From Pseudomonas farris (lineage in GTDB: Bacteria > Pseudomonadota > Gammaproteobacteria > Pseudomonadales > Pseudomonadaceae): 64,000 nucleotides of DNA. The translations under genes were made by a program, and so were the position numbers. Below are positions 16,434 to 25,402 of this stretch, piece after piece. Each line of letters opens with the position of its first letter. The stretch's first letter is position 1. The notes beneath the pieces were generated by a model that worked only from the letters and a program-made list of their open reading frames with translations, was not told the DNA's origin and searched no databases. The DNA lies in the NCBI RefSeq assembly GCF_019145235.1, contig NZ_JAHSTV010000013.1, positions 62,001 to 126,000 of the forward strand. Reading direction: 5' to 3'.

Positions 16434-17225
16434 TCAGCCAGCGAGCATCGGATAAGTGAACAGCCCGAAATGCAGCAGATTCAAACCAAAGTGGGTGGCG
16501 ATGGCCGCGCCCAATCCGCCGAAACGGTAGGCCAGGCCATAACCGACCCCCGCGAGGCCCGCCAACAACACCCATTGCCAGCCAGCGCCCAGATGAACGA
16601 GGCCGAACAGCATTGAGGCGAGCAACAACGCGAGATTTTCGCCATAAGGCAGGTGTTTGAACTGCCGGCTCAGGCCACCCTGGATGTAACCGCGAAACAA
16701 TGCTTCTTCCACCAGCGTCACCAGCAACAAATTGTTCAGCACCCACAACCAGGCTTGATCCGGCCACTTCGGTGCCCAACTGATCACGCCCAGCAACAGT
16801 GCGCCACCCAAGGCCAGCACGGCGCTTACGGTCAGGGCGAGGGCGGTGGCATAAACGGACAGCTTCAACGAACGCCGGCCGACAATCCATGGACAAACCA
16901 GCAACAGCCAGAAACCGATTAGCGGTTTGTCCTGATTCAGGTACATGGCGAACGGCACAGCATCATCGGTGAAACGCTGGGGGGCGATGACGCGACCGTT
17001 GTAGAAGCCGGGAAGCCAGTGCATTGCCAGCGCCACCGCCAGGAAGATGAACAAACCGTGGCCGAGGTAGCGGCCAATGAGAATCTGTTGTTGGCGAACG
17101 GCGAAACCGGCAAACAGCAGCAGCGCGAAGGAGATAGCGGCGAGCCAGCCGAGATGACCGTAGATCAAAGCCAGGCCGTAGCCAATGGAGAGAAGTGCCA
17201 GATAGGTCCATGGCAGAGCGATCAT
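16434..17225 (-). CDS. CPBP-family intramembrane metalloprotease
   Basis: 263 residues from the ATG at 17225, preceded by AAGGA; the longer open frame upstream runs into REP sequence. It has about eight hydrophobic segments. The CPBP (CAAX protease/bacteriocin-processing, Abi) motifs are EEALFRGYIQGGL and, later, FGLVHLGAGW and ATHFGLNLLHFG with the expected His residues. Substrates of such bacterial proteases are mostly unknown. It lies between aer and acnA, with a REP pair upstream. Confidence 0.88.
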   Translation of the reverse strand: MIALPWTYLALLSIGYGLALIYGHLGWLAAISFALLLFAGFAVRQQQILIGRYLGHGLFIFLAVALAMHWLPGFYNGRVIAPQRFTDDAVPFAMYLNQDKPLIGFWLLLVCPWIVGRRSLKLSVYATALALTVSAVLALGGALLLGVISWAPKWPDQAWLWVLNNLLLVTLVEEALFRGYIQGGLSRQFKHLPYGENLALLLASMLFGLVHLGAGWQWVLLAGLAGVGYGLAYRFGGLGAAIATHFGLNLLHFGLFTYPMLAG

Positions 17226-17270
17226 GTTGAGTCCTTGTTTCAGAGATTCTGCAATGTGCCTCGGTCCCCC

Positions 17271-17360
17271 TGTGGGAGCGGGCTTGCTCGCGAAGAGGCC
17301 ATCACATCCAACATCAATGTTGACTGCTACACCGCTTTCGCGAGCAAGCCCGCTCCCACA
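17271..17360. repeat. REP pair (inward type)
   Basis: TGTGGGAGCGGGCTTGCTCGCGAA, spacer containing ACATCAATGTTGACTG, then TTCGCGAGCAAGCCCGCTCCCACA. The orientation is opposite to the pairs whose spacers start TTTGATC. Confidence 0.93.
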
Positions 17361-17420
17361 AGGGATCTCGGCCGGACACAAAAAGGGTGAACGACGGGGC
17401 GATTATAGAGACGCACACCG

Positions 17421-17452
17421 CGTAAACAAAAACACCGCCCGAAGGCGGTGTC
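17421..17452 (-). terminator. rho-independent terminator of acnA
   Basis: The minus strand reads ACACCGCC-TTCG-GGCGGTGT followed by TTTTGTTT. It begins 16 nt after the acnA stop. Confidence 0.95.
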
Positions 17453-17467
17453 GTTGTCAGCAGGCTG

Positions 17468-20209
17468 TTACGAGGCAATCAATTGCCGCAACACGTAATG
17501 CAAAATCCCTCCGGCCTTGAAGTACTCCACTTCATTGAGGGTATCGATCCGGCACAACACCTCGATCTTTTCCTTGCTGCCGTCTTCGCGGGTGATGACC
17601 AGTGTCAGGTTCATGCGCGGAGTCAGTTCGACGCCCGTCAAGCCAAGAATGTCCACGGTTTCCTTGCCGGTGAGGTTCAGGCTTTTGCGGTTCTGATCCA
17701 GCTTGAACTGCAACGGCAATACGCCCATGCCCACCAGATTGGAACGGTGGATCCGCTCGAAGCTCTCGGCGATGACTGCTTTTACCCCCAGCAGATTGGT
17801 GCCCTTGGCCGCCCAGTCGCGGCTCGAGCCAGTGCCGTATTCTTGCCCGGCGATTACCACCAGCGGCGTGCCTGATGCTTGGTAACGCATGGCCGCGTCG
17901 TAGATCGGCAGCTTCTCCCCGGTCGGAATATAAATCGTGTTGCCGCCTTCTTCGCCGCCGAGCATCTCGTTGCGAATCCGGATGTTGGCGAAGGTGCCCC
18001 GCATCATCACTTGATGGTTGCCGCGACGGGAGCCATAGGAGTTAAAGTCTCGCGGCTCCACACCTTGCTCGCGCAGGTAACGACCGGCAGGGCTGTCAGC
18101 CTTGATGTTGCCGGCCGGGGAGATGTGGTCGGTGGTCACCGAGTCACCGAGCAGCGCGAGGACTTTCGCCCCTTCGACATCTTTGACCACCGGTGCAGGG
18201 CCGCCAATGTCATCGAAGAATGGCGGATGCTGGATATACGTCGAATCGTTGTTCCAGACATAAGTCGCCGCCTGCGGCACTTCGATCGCCTGCCACTGCT
18301 CGTCGCCGGCAAATACTTCGGCGTACTCCTTGTGGAACATCGCGGTGTTTACCTGAGTCACCGCATCGGCGATCTCTTTAGTGCTCGGCCAAATGTCTCG
18401 CAGATAAACCGGCTGGCCGTCCTTGTCGTTACCCAATGACTCGCTGCTGATGTCGATGCGCACCGTGCCGGCCAATGCATAGGCCACGACCAATGGCGGG
18501 GAGGCCAGCCAGTTGGTTTTCACCAGCGGATGCACGCGACCTTCAAAGTTGCGGTTGCCCGAGAGCACCGAGGCAACCGTCAGGTCGGCTTTCTGAATGG
18601 CTTTTTCGATCGGCTCCGGCAACGGCCCGGAGTTGCCAATGCAGGTGGTGCAGCCATAACCGACCAGCGCAAAACCGAGTTCATCAAGATATTGGGTCAG
18701 GCCCGCTGCCTTGTAGTAGTCGGTGACCACTTTCGAACCGGGGGCCAGTGAACTCTTGACCCAGGGTTTGCGCTTGAGGCCTTTCTCTATGGCTTTCTTC
18801 GCCACCAGACCCGCGGCCATCATCACGCTGGGGTTGGAGGTGTTGGTGCAAGAGGTGATCGCGGCGATCACCACCGCGCCGTTTTTCAGCCGATACGTGC
18901 GGCCTTCGTGGTCGTAGTCCGTTTCGCCGACCAGATCGGCGTTGCCCACCGCGACGCCACCGCCACCCTCACTTTCGAGGCGACCTTCTTCCTTGCTGGA
19001 GGGTTTGAATTGCAGGCCGAGAAAGTCAGTGAACGCTTGCGCGACATTCGGCAACGAGACGCGGTCCTGCGGGCGTTTCGGCCCGGCGAGGCTGGCCTCG
19101 ACGCTGCCCATGTCCAAGGCCAGGCTGTCGGTGAACACCGGCTCTTTGCCGGGCAGGCGCCACAGACCCTGGATCTTGCTGTAGGCCTCCACCAGTTTCA
19201 CGGTTTCCGGTGTACGGCCGGACAGGCGCAAGTACTCCAGTGTCACCTCGTCCACCGGGAAGAAACCGCATGTGGCGCCATATTCCGGGGCCATGTTGGC
19301 GATGGTCGCGCGATCGGCCAACGGCAGGTCGGCGAGGCCGTCGCCGTAGAACTCGACGAATTTGCCGACTACACCTTTCTTGCGCAGCATCTGGGTCACC
19401 GTCAGCACCAGGTCGGTGGCGGTGATGCCTTCCTTGAGCTTGCCGGTGAGTTTGAAACCGATCACTTCCGGGATCAGCATCGACACCGGTTGGCCGAGCA
19501 TCGCTGCTTCCGCTTCGATCCCGCCCACACCCCAGCCGAGCACGCCGAGGCCGTTGATCATGGTGGTGTGGGAGTCAGTGCCAACCAAGGTGTCCGGGAA
19601 GGCATAGGTGCGCCCGTCCTCGTCCTTGGTCCAGACCGTGCGGCCCAGGTACTCAAGGTTGACCTGGTGGCAGATGCCGGTGCCCGGTGGCACCACGCTG
19701 AAGTTATCGAAGGCGCTCTGGCCCCAGCGCAGGAAGGCGTAACGCTCGTGGTTGCGCTGCATTTCGATGTCGACGTTCTGTTCGAAGGCGCTTGAACTGG
19801 CGTACTTGTCGACCATTACCGAGTGGTCGATCACCAGATCCACCGGCGACAGCGGATTGATTCGCTGCGGGTCGCCACCGGCCTTGGCCATGGCGGCGCG
19901 CATGGCGGCCAGGTCGACCACGGCGGGGACGCCGGTAAAGTCCTGCATTAATACCCGCGCGGGCCGGTACTGGATTTCGCGATCGGAGCGACGCTCCTTG
20001 AGCCAGGCGGCAATCGCCTTGAGGTCGGCGCCGGTAACGGTTTTCTCGTCCTCCCAGCGCAGCAGGTTTTCCAGCAGCACTTTCAACGACATCGGCAGCT
20101 TGTCGAGATCGCCCAGGCTTTTGGCGGCTTCGGGCAGGCTGAAATAGTGGTAGGTCTTGTCGTCGACTTGTAAGGTTTTAAGGGTTTTCAGGCTATCGAG
20201 GGACGGCAT
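17468..20209 (-). CDS. acnA: aconitate hydratase A
   Basis: 913 residues, the length of bacterial AcnA/IRP-type aconitases. The 4Fe-4S ligands are in SCTNTSNPS and GYGCTTCIGNSGPL. The swivel-domain segment YGTGSSRDWAAKG carries catalytic residues. The enzyme interconverts citrate and isocitrate in the TCA cycle. It is followed by a clear terminator and is monocistronic. It is divergent from rlmM across 222 bp, with no recognisable operator in between. Confidence 0.98.
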   Translation of the reverse strand: MPSLDSLKTLKTLQVDDKTYHYFSLPEAAKSLGDLDKLPMSLKVLLENLLRWEDEKTVTGADLKAIAAWLKERRSDREIQYRPARVLMQDFTGVPAVVDLAAMRAAMAKAGGDPQRINPLSPVDLVIDHSVMVDKYASSSAFEQNVDIEMQRNHERYAFLRWGQSAFDNFSVVPPGTGICHQVNLEYLGRTVWTKDEDGRTYAFPDTLVGTDSHTTMINGLGVLGWGVGGIEAEAAMLGQPVSMLIPEVIGFKLTGKLKEGITATDLVLTVTQMLRKKGVVGKFVEFYGDGLADLPLADRATIANMAPEYGATCGFFPVDEVTLEYLRLSGRTPETVKLVEAYSKIQGLWRLPGKEPVFTDSLALDMGSVEASLAGPKRPQDRVSLPNVAQAFTDFLGLQFKPSSKEEGRLESEGGGGVAVGNADLVGETDYDHEGRTYRLKNGAVVIAAITSCTNTSNPSVMMAAGLVAKKAIEKGLKRKPWVKSSLAPGSKVVTDYYKAAGLTQYLDELGFALVGYGCTTCIGNSGPLPEPIEKAIQKADLTVASVLSGNRNFEGRVHPLVKTNWLASPPLVVAYALAGTVRIDISSESLGNDKDGQPVYLRDIWPSTKEIADAVTQVNTAMFHKEYAEVFAGDEQWQAIEVPQAATYVWNNDSTYIQHPPFFDDIGGPAPVVKDVEGAKVLALLGDSVTTDHISPAGNIKADSPAGRYLREQGVEPRDFNSYGSRRGNHQVMMRGTFANIRIRNEMLGGEEGGNTIYIPTGEKLPIYDAAMRYQASGTPLVVIAGQEYGTGSSRDWAAKGTNLLGVKAVIAESFERIHRSNLVGMGVLPLQFKLDQNRKSLNLTGKETVDILGLTGVELTPRMNLTLVITREDGSKEKIEVLCRIDTLNEVEYFKAGGILHYVLRQLIAS

Positions 20210-20431
20210 TGAAATATCTCCTTTGGGTCCGCACGGCTACGGACTGGCGGGACAGACAGAGCTCTTAACCTAGCCCTGTTTAGACGTTAAGGCTAATAAC
20301 TGGACCCTATGGGCAAGTCCAAGGTTCCGATCTCGGCTATCATGCGCCGGTTTTCGTGACAGGCTTTGCTTCAACGCAAGTCTGGGCATCGCGCAGTGGC
20401 TGAATTCTTCGCCAACTGCCCAGGAGTAAGA

Positions 20432-21505
20432 ATGAACACCCTCTTTATGCATTGCCGGCCGGGCTTCGAAAGCGAAGTCTGTTCCGAGATTTCCGAACAT
20501 GCCGCGCGGCTGAACGTGGCCGGTTATGCCAAGGCCAAGACCGCCAGCGCCTGCGCCGAATTTATCTGTACCGAAGAAGACGGCGCCGAGCGCTTGATGC
20601 GTGGTCAGCGTTTCGCCGATCTGATCTTTCCGCGCCAGTGGGCTCGCGGGATCTTCATCGATCTGCCGGAAACCGACCGCATCAGCGTGATCCTCGCGCA
20701 CATGGCGGACTTCCCGCTGTGCGGCAGCCTGTGGCTGGAAATGGTCGACACCAACGATGGCAAAGAGCTGTCGAACTTTTGCAAGAAGTTCGAAGGCCAC
20801 CTGCGCAAAGCGCTGATGGCGGCCGGCAAACTGGTGGAAGACGCCCACAAACCACGGCTGCTGCTGACCTTCAAGAGCGGTCGCGAAGTGTTCATGGGCC
20901 TGGCGGAGCCGAACAATTCGGCGATGTGGCCGATGGGCATTCCACGCCTGAAATTCCCGCGTGAAGCGCCGAGCCGTTCGACCCTCAAACTGGAGGAGGC
21001 CTGGCACCATTTCATCCCCCGGGACCAGTGGGACGAGCGGCTGCACAGCGACATGACGGGTGTCGACCTGGGCGCTGCACCCGGTGGCTGGACCTGGCAA
21101 CTGGTCAACCGCGGCATGTTGGTGACCGCCATCGACAACGGCCCGATGGCCGAAAGCCTGATGGACACCGGTTTGGTGCAGCATTTGATGGCTGACGGTT
21201 TCACCTTCAAGCCCAAGCAACCGGTGGACTGGATGGTCTGCGACATCGTCGAGAAACCGGCGCGCAATGCGGCGATGCTGGAAGAATGGATTGGCGAGGG
21301 GCATTGCCGGGAAGCGGTGGTCAACCTCAAGCTGCCGATGAAACAGCGTTATGCCGAAGTGAAACGCTTGCTGGAACGTATTGCCGACGGGTTCAAGGCA
21401 CGTGGCATTCGAGTAGAGATCGGCTGCAAGCAGCTGTATCACGATCGTGAGGAAGTGACCTGCCATCTGCGTCGATTGGACGTGAAGAAACCCAAGTCCC
21501 GCTGA
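20432..21505 (+). CDS. rlmM: RlmM, 23S rRNA (cytidine-2'-O)-methyltransferase
   Basis: 357 residues from the ATG at 20432, chosen because AGGAGTAAGA precedes it directly. An N-terminal THUMP-like region (RPGFESEVCSEI) leads to a Rossmann methyltransferase with the SAM motif DLGAAPGGWTWQL and catalytic-type Lys/Asp segments (VCDIVEKPARN, VVNLKLPMKQR). It methylates C2498 of 23S rRNA in E. coli. Single gene, divergent from acnA. Confidence 0.96.
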   Translation: MNTLFMHCRPGFESEVCSEISEHAARLNVAGYAKAKTASACAEFICTEEDGAERLMRGQRFADLIFPRQWARGIFIDLPETDRISVILAHMADFPLCGSLWLEMVDTNDGKELSNFCKKFEGHLRKALMAAGKLVEDAHKPRLLLTFKSGREVFMGLAEPNNSAMWPMGIPRLKFPREAPSRSTLKLEEAWHHFIPRDQWDERLHSDMTGVDLGAAPGGWTWQLVNRGMLVTAIDNGPMAESLMDTGLVQHLMADGFTFKPKQPVDWMVCDIVEKPARNAAMLEEWIGEGHCREAVVNLKLPMKQRYAEVKRLLERIADGFKARGIRVEIGCKQLYHDREEVTCHLRRLDVKKPKSR

Positions 21506-21520
21506 TTCACACGGACCCAT

Positions 21521-21610
21521 GTGGGAGCGGGCTTGCTCGCGAAAGCGGTGGCTCAGTCGACATCAATGTTGAATGTCAGTCCGCATTCGCGAGCAAGCCC
21601 GCTCCCACAG
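21521..21610. repeat. REP pair (inward type)
   Basis: TGTGGGAGCGGGCTTGCTCGCGAA, spacer containing GACATCAATGTTGAATGTC, then the inverted copy. It lies between rlmM and tusA. Confidence 0.93.
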
Positions 21611-21664
21611 GTGACCGAACACCCGGCAATGCGCGACAATGCCGGTAAGTTTCAGGAGTAAATC

Positions 21665-21916
21665 ATGAGTGAAATGATCGATACGCCGGTAGACGGCACC
21701 CTCGACGCCACCGGCCTCAATTGCCCGGAACCGGTGATGATGCTGCACCAGCACATCCGTGACCTGGTGCCCGGCGGCCTGCTGAAGGTGATCGCCACCG
21801 ACCCGTCGACCCGTCGCGACATCCCCAAGTTTTGCGTGTTTCTCGACCACGAACTGGTCGCGCAGCACGAAGAGGCAGGCACCTACCTCTACTGGATCCG
21901 CAAGAAACTCGCTTAA
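21665..21916 (+). CDS. tusA: TusA, sulfurtransferase
   Basis: 83 residues. The SirA/TusA motif GLNCPEPVMML holds the sulfur-carrying Cys in a CPxP context. TusA relays sulfur from IscS for 2-thiouridine of tRNA and for other uses such as molybdenum-cofactor enzymes. AGGAG lies 8 nt before the ATG. Its stop overlaps the 3' end of the convergent MATE gene by 4 bp. Confidence 0.95.
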   Translation: MSEMIDTPVDGTLDATGLNCPEPVMMLHQHIRDLVPGGLLKVIATDPSTRRDIPKFCVFLDHELVAQHEEAGTYLYWIRKKLA

Positions 21917-23322
21917 CCCGCCGAACGACTGATGCGGATCCGCTTGCGTGCACTGCGCGTCAGGCGGATCGACAGCATCAGCGCCGCGCAACTCAAGCCC
22001 ACGATCAAACCCTGCCACAGCCCGCTCGGGCCGCTCGGCGCACCGAGCCAGTCGGTCAGGCCCAGGGCGTAACCCACCGGTAAACCAATCCCCCAATAAG
22101 CGAACAGTGTCAGGATCATCGTCACCCGAGTGTCCTGATAACCCCGTAGTGCGCCGGCCGCCGTCACCTGGATCGCATCGGAAAACTGGAACAGCGCCGA
22201 ATACACGATCAGCATCGCGGCCACCTGAATCACCGTCGGGTCGGCGGTGTAAATCGCAGCGATGGGTTCACGCAGCAACAACATCATGCTCGCCGACAGA
22301 CACGCATACGCCAGGGCGGTGCCCATGCCGACACCGGCGGCGAAGCGGGCTTCGCGCGGTTCCTCACGACCGAGCGCCTGGCCGACTCGCACGGTCACGG
22401 CCATACCGAGGGAGTAGGGGATCATGAACACCAGCGAGCTGAAGTTCAGCGCGATCTGGTGCCCGGCGACCACGGTGGCGCCGAGGCTGCCGATCAGCAG
22501 GGCGATCACGGCGAAGATACTCGACTCGGCGAATACCGCGATGCCGATCGGCAGGCCGATGCCCAGCAAACGCTTGATCACTGACCACTGCGGCCAGTCG
22601 AAACGGCTGAACAATTCACTCGACTGATAGGCCGGCGCCCAGCGTTCCCAGCCGGCCATGCCCAACGCCATCACCCACATCACGATTGCCGTGGCCCAGC
22701 CGCAGCCGACCCCACCCATGGCCGGCACACCAAAGTGGCCATAGATGAAGATGTAATTGAGCGGAATATTCAGTGCCAACCCGCACAGGCCAAGGACCAT
22801 GGCCGGGCGGGTGCGACCCAGGCCGTCACTGAAGCAGCGCAGCACGTGATAGAACGCGACGGCAGGCAGGCCGCTGGCGATACCGTGCAGATACTGCATG
22901 CATGGGCCGATCAATTCGGGGTCGACCTTCATGATGTGCAGGATCGGTTCGGCGCTGAACAGGATGCTGGTCGCCATCAAACCCACCACTAGCGCCAGCC
23001 ACAACGCCTGACGCACGATCGGGCCAATCTCGCTGTGCGTGCCGGCGCCGAAGCGCTGGGCGACTTTCGGCGTGGTGGCCAGCAGTGTGCCGGTCATCAG
23101 CAGAAACACCGGCACCCAGATCGAGTTGCCCAGCGCGACGGCCGCCAGATCTCGAGGCCCGACACGACCCGCCATCACCGCATCGACGAAGCCCATGGCA
23201 GTGGTCGCCAGTTGCGCGATCATGATCGGCAACGCCAGGCCGAGCAGGTTTTTCAGCTCCAGGCGAACCCGGGCCGGGCGGTTGAGGGAAATAGCAGCGG
23301 GGCGGTCAGTCACGGTATTCAA
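21913..23322 (-). CDS. MATE-family multidrug exporter (NorM-like)
   Basis: 469 residues with about twelve membrane spans in two similar halves, and the MATE opening LALPIMIAQLATTAMGFVDAVMAGR. MATE proteins export cationic drugs and dyes using Na+ or H+ gradients. It overlaps the end of convergent tusA by 4 bp. The only other neighbour is pdxB, divergent across a REP-bearing gap. Confidence 0.93.
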   Translation of the reverse strand: MNTVTDRPAAISLNRPARVRLELKNLLGLALPIMIAQLATTAMGFVDAVMAGRVGPRDLAAVALGNSIWVPVFLLMTGTLLATTPKVAQRFGAGTHSEIGPIVRQALWLALVVGLMATSILFSAEPILHIMKVDPELIGPCMQYLHGIASGLPAVAFYHVLRCFSDGLGRTRPAMVLGLCGLALNIPLNYIFIYGHFGVPAMGGVGCGWATAIVMWVMALGMAGWERWAPAYQSSELFSRFDWPQWSVIKRLLGIGLPIGIAVFAESSIFAVIALLIGSLGATVVAGHQIALNFSSLVFMIPYSLGMAVTVRVGQALGREEPREARFAAGVGMGTALAYACLSASMMLLLREPIAAIYTADPTVIQVAAMLIVYSALFQFSDAIQVTAAGALRGYQDTRVTMILTLFAYWGIGLPVGYALGLTDWLGAPSGPSGLWQGLIVGLSCAALMLSIRLTRSARKRIRISRSAG

Positions 23323-23626
23323 GGCGAAACGTCCAAAAGGGTTTTGATGCGCAGGCGGCGCATTCTACGCCTTGACGCAGTGGTCAGGAAAAGTCCTGTG
23401 TTGCGGATTTGTAAATGGTTTTCGGACGTTGCGATATTCCCTGTGGGAGCGGGCTTGCTCGCGAAGGGGGAGTGTCAGCTGACATTAATGTTGCCTGACA
23501 CACCGCTTTCGCGAGCAAGCCCGCTCCCACAGGATGAGTGGTCCCTTCACATTTAAGGTGAACAATGCCTGCTGGCCCATCACGGTCATCTCCGCCTACA
23601 CTGCCGATCCGCCAAAGGAGCCTGCC
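23323..23626. other. 304 bp gap between the MATE gene and pdxB
   Basis: It holds a REP pair (23442-23532) and the divergent promoter regions. No further gene is supported. Confidence 0.6.
23442..23532. repeat. REP pair (inward type)
   Basis: TGTGGGAGCGGGCTTGCTCGCGAA, spacer containing GACATTAATGTTGCCTG, then the inverted copy. Confidence 0.93.
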
Positions 23627-24769
23627 ATGCTGATTGTTGCCGACGAAAATATCCCGCTGCTCGATGCCTTCTTCGCAGGTTTCGGTGAAATCCGCCGGGT
23701 GCCTGGACGTGCCATCGACCGCGCCACTGTCGAGCAGGCCGATGTGCTATTGGTGCGCTCGGTGACCAACGTCAACCGCGAATTGCTCGAAGGCAGCAAG
23801 GTGCGCTTTGTCGGCACCTGCACCATCGGCACCGATCACCTGGATCTGGATTACTTTCAACAGACCGGCATCACCTGGTCCAGCGCGCCAGGCTGCAATG
23901 CCCGGGGTGTGGTCGATTACGTGCTGGGCAGCCTGCTGACCCTGGCTGAAATCGAAGGCGCTGACCTGACTCAGCGCACCTACGGTGTGGTCGGTGCCGG
24001 CGAAGTGGGCGGGCGGCTGGTCAAGGTTCTGCAAGGTCTGGGGTGGAACGTGCTGGTCTGCGATCCCCCACGGCAAGCCGCTGAAGGGGGCGATTACGTC
24101 AGCCTCGAGCAGATCATCGAGCAATGCGACGTCATCAGTCTGCACACCCCGCTGGACAAGCAAGGCCCTCAGGCGACCTGGCATCTGTTCGATAAAAACC
24201 GCTTGAACCAGCTCAAGCCTGGCGCCTGGCTGATCAACGCCAGTCGTGGCCCGGTCATCGACAACGCCGCCCTGCGCCAGGTGTTGCTGGAGCGTGAAGA
24301 CCTGCAAGCGGTGCTGGATGTCTGGGAGGCTGAGCCTGAGGTCGATGTGGCACTGGCCGAGTTGTGTGTGCTGGCGACGCCGCACATTGCCGGTTATAGC
24401 CTGGACGGCAAACAGCGCGGGACGGCGCAGATTTACCAGGCGTTTTGCCAATTCCTCGACCAGCCGGAGCAGGTCCACCTGAGCGACTTGCTGCCAGCCC
24501 CTTGGCTGTCGGCAGTGACGCTGAACGCCGACAGCGATCCGGCCTGGGTGCTAGCGATGTTGTGCCGTGGCGTGTACGACCCGCGCCGTGACGACGCGGA
24601 TTTCCGTCGCAGCCTTGTAGGTAATGTGAGCGAGCAGCGTGCGGCGTTCGATGCGCTACGCAAGCATTACCCGCTGCGGCGTGAGATCGATGGGTTGAAG
24701 GTGCGGATCGAGGGGGATTCGCCGGCGTTGCAGCGGATCGTGGCGGCACTTGGTGCTGCGGTCCTTTAA
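23627..24769 (+). CDS. pdxB: PdxB, erythronate-4-phosphate dehydrogenase
   Basis: 380 residues from the ATG at 23627, preceded by AAAGGAG; the frame upstream is REP-derived. It is a D-2-hydroxyacid dehydrogenase fold: NAD-binding GVVGAGEVGGRLV, then NASRGPVIDN and a TPHIAGYS His, with the C-terminal dimerisation domain special to PdxB (about residue 290 on). It oxidises 4-phosphoerythronate in de novo pyridoxal phosphate synthesis. Confidence 0.97.
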   Translation: MLIVADENIPLLDAFFAGFGEIRRVPGRAIDRATVEQADVLLVRSVTNVNRELLEGSKVRFVGTCTIGTDHLDLDYFQQTGITWSSAPGCNARGVVDYVLGSLLTLAEIEGADLTQRTYGVVGAGEVGGRLVKVLQGLGWNVLVCDPPRQAAEGGDYVSLEQIIEQCDVISLHTPLDKQGPQATWHLFDKNRLNQLKPGAWLINASRGPVIDNAALRQVLLEREDLQAVLDVWEAEPEVDVALAELCVLATPHIAGYSLDGKQRGTAQIYQAFCQFLDQPEQVHLSDLLPAPWLSAVTLNADSDPAWVLAMLCRGVYDPRRDDADFRRSLVGNVSEQRAAFDALRKHYPLRREIDGLKVRIEGDSPALQRIVAALGAAVL

Positions 24770-24785
24770 GAGACGGAGTTGGCCC

Positions 24786-24878
24786 TTTCGCGAGCAAGCC
24801 CGCTCCCACATTGATCTTCGGTGAACACAGGTGTTGTGTACGACAGAGATCAAATGTGGGAGCGGGCTTGCTCGCGAA
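24786..24878. repeat. REP pair (outward type)
   Basis: TTCGCGAGCAAGCCCGCTCCCACA, spacer beginning TTGATC and ending GATCAAA, then the inverted copy. It lies after pdxB. Confidence 0.93.
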
Positions 24879-24911
24879 TGGCGACACCGCAATTCTTCGA
24901 TAAGCACCCAT

Positions 24912-24937
24912 AAAAAACCCGGCTAAAAGAGCCGGGT
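24912..24937 (-). terminator. terminator of the small gene at 24957
   Basis: The minus strand reads ACCCGGCT-CTTTT-AGCCGGGT followed by TTTTTTA. It begins about 20 nt after the stop at 24957. Confidence 0.92.
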
Positions 24938-24956
24938 CAAGAAGACGGTGGCTATA

Positions 24957-25136
24957 TCACTCTTGTTCGGCAGGCTTGACCAATCGCTTTTCCAGTTCGC
25001 GGCAAGCGTCCTGGATCATGTTTTCAGTGATCGGTACTTCGTGCCCATCCTTATCAATAATCGAGCAACCCAGAGACTGGTCTGGCTGCGTGCGGATCAC
25101 TGGAATCTTGTCATCGCTGCTGTTTTGCAAGGACAT
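24957..25136 (-). CDS. small conserved protein, PA1571-like
   Basis: 59 residues from the ATG at 25136, with GAGGAGA 7 nt upstream. An ATG five codons earlier would place that ribosome site inside the gene, so the shorter form is preferred. The protein is hydrophilic (IPVIRTQPDQSLGCSIIDKDGHEVPITE) with a helical C-terminus, no membrane span and one Cys. I recognise it as resembling a small Pseudomonas family of unknown function (PA1571 type). It has its own terminator. Confidence 0.75.
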   Translation of the reverse strand: MSLQNSSDDKIPVIRTQPDQSLGCSIIDKDGHEVPITENMIQDACRELEKRLVKPAEQE

Positions 25137-25402
25137 GGCCTGTCTCCTCATCAGGTTGTGTGCTTACTGTAGAACCGCCAGGTGACCGGGCTGTGACAAC
25201 TCCCTGCGATCTTCAGGTCGGCATCCTCAGTCCATCAGAAATACCCTGACGTTTCCACCCGGACTTTAGACCAATAATCTCTAGCCACTAGTCTTGGCGG
25301 TCATAATTAACCTGACTCATTATGATTTACAGCGTTCAATCCCATTGACCGGTGTAGGCTTGGCCGGGTCTAAGCCATTGGTTGCGCCATCGGATGATCT
25401 TC

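Noticed and set aside
17226..17381. N-terminal extension of the CPBP protease
   Set aside because: The extra codons are translated REP sequence (GSGLARE, ASKPAPT); the ATG at 17225 has a ribosome site.
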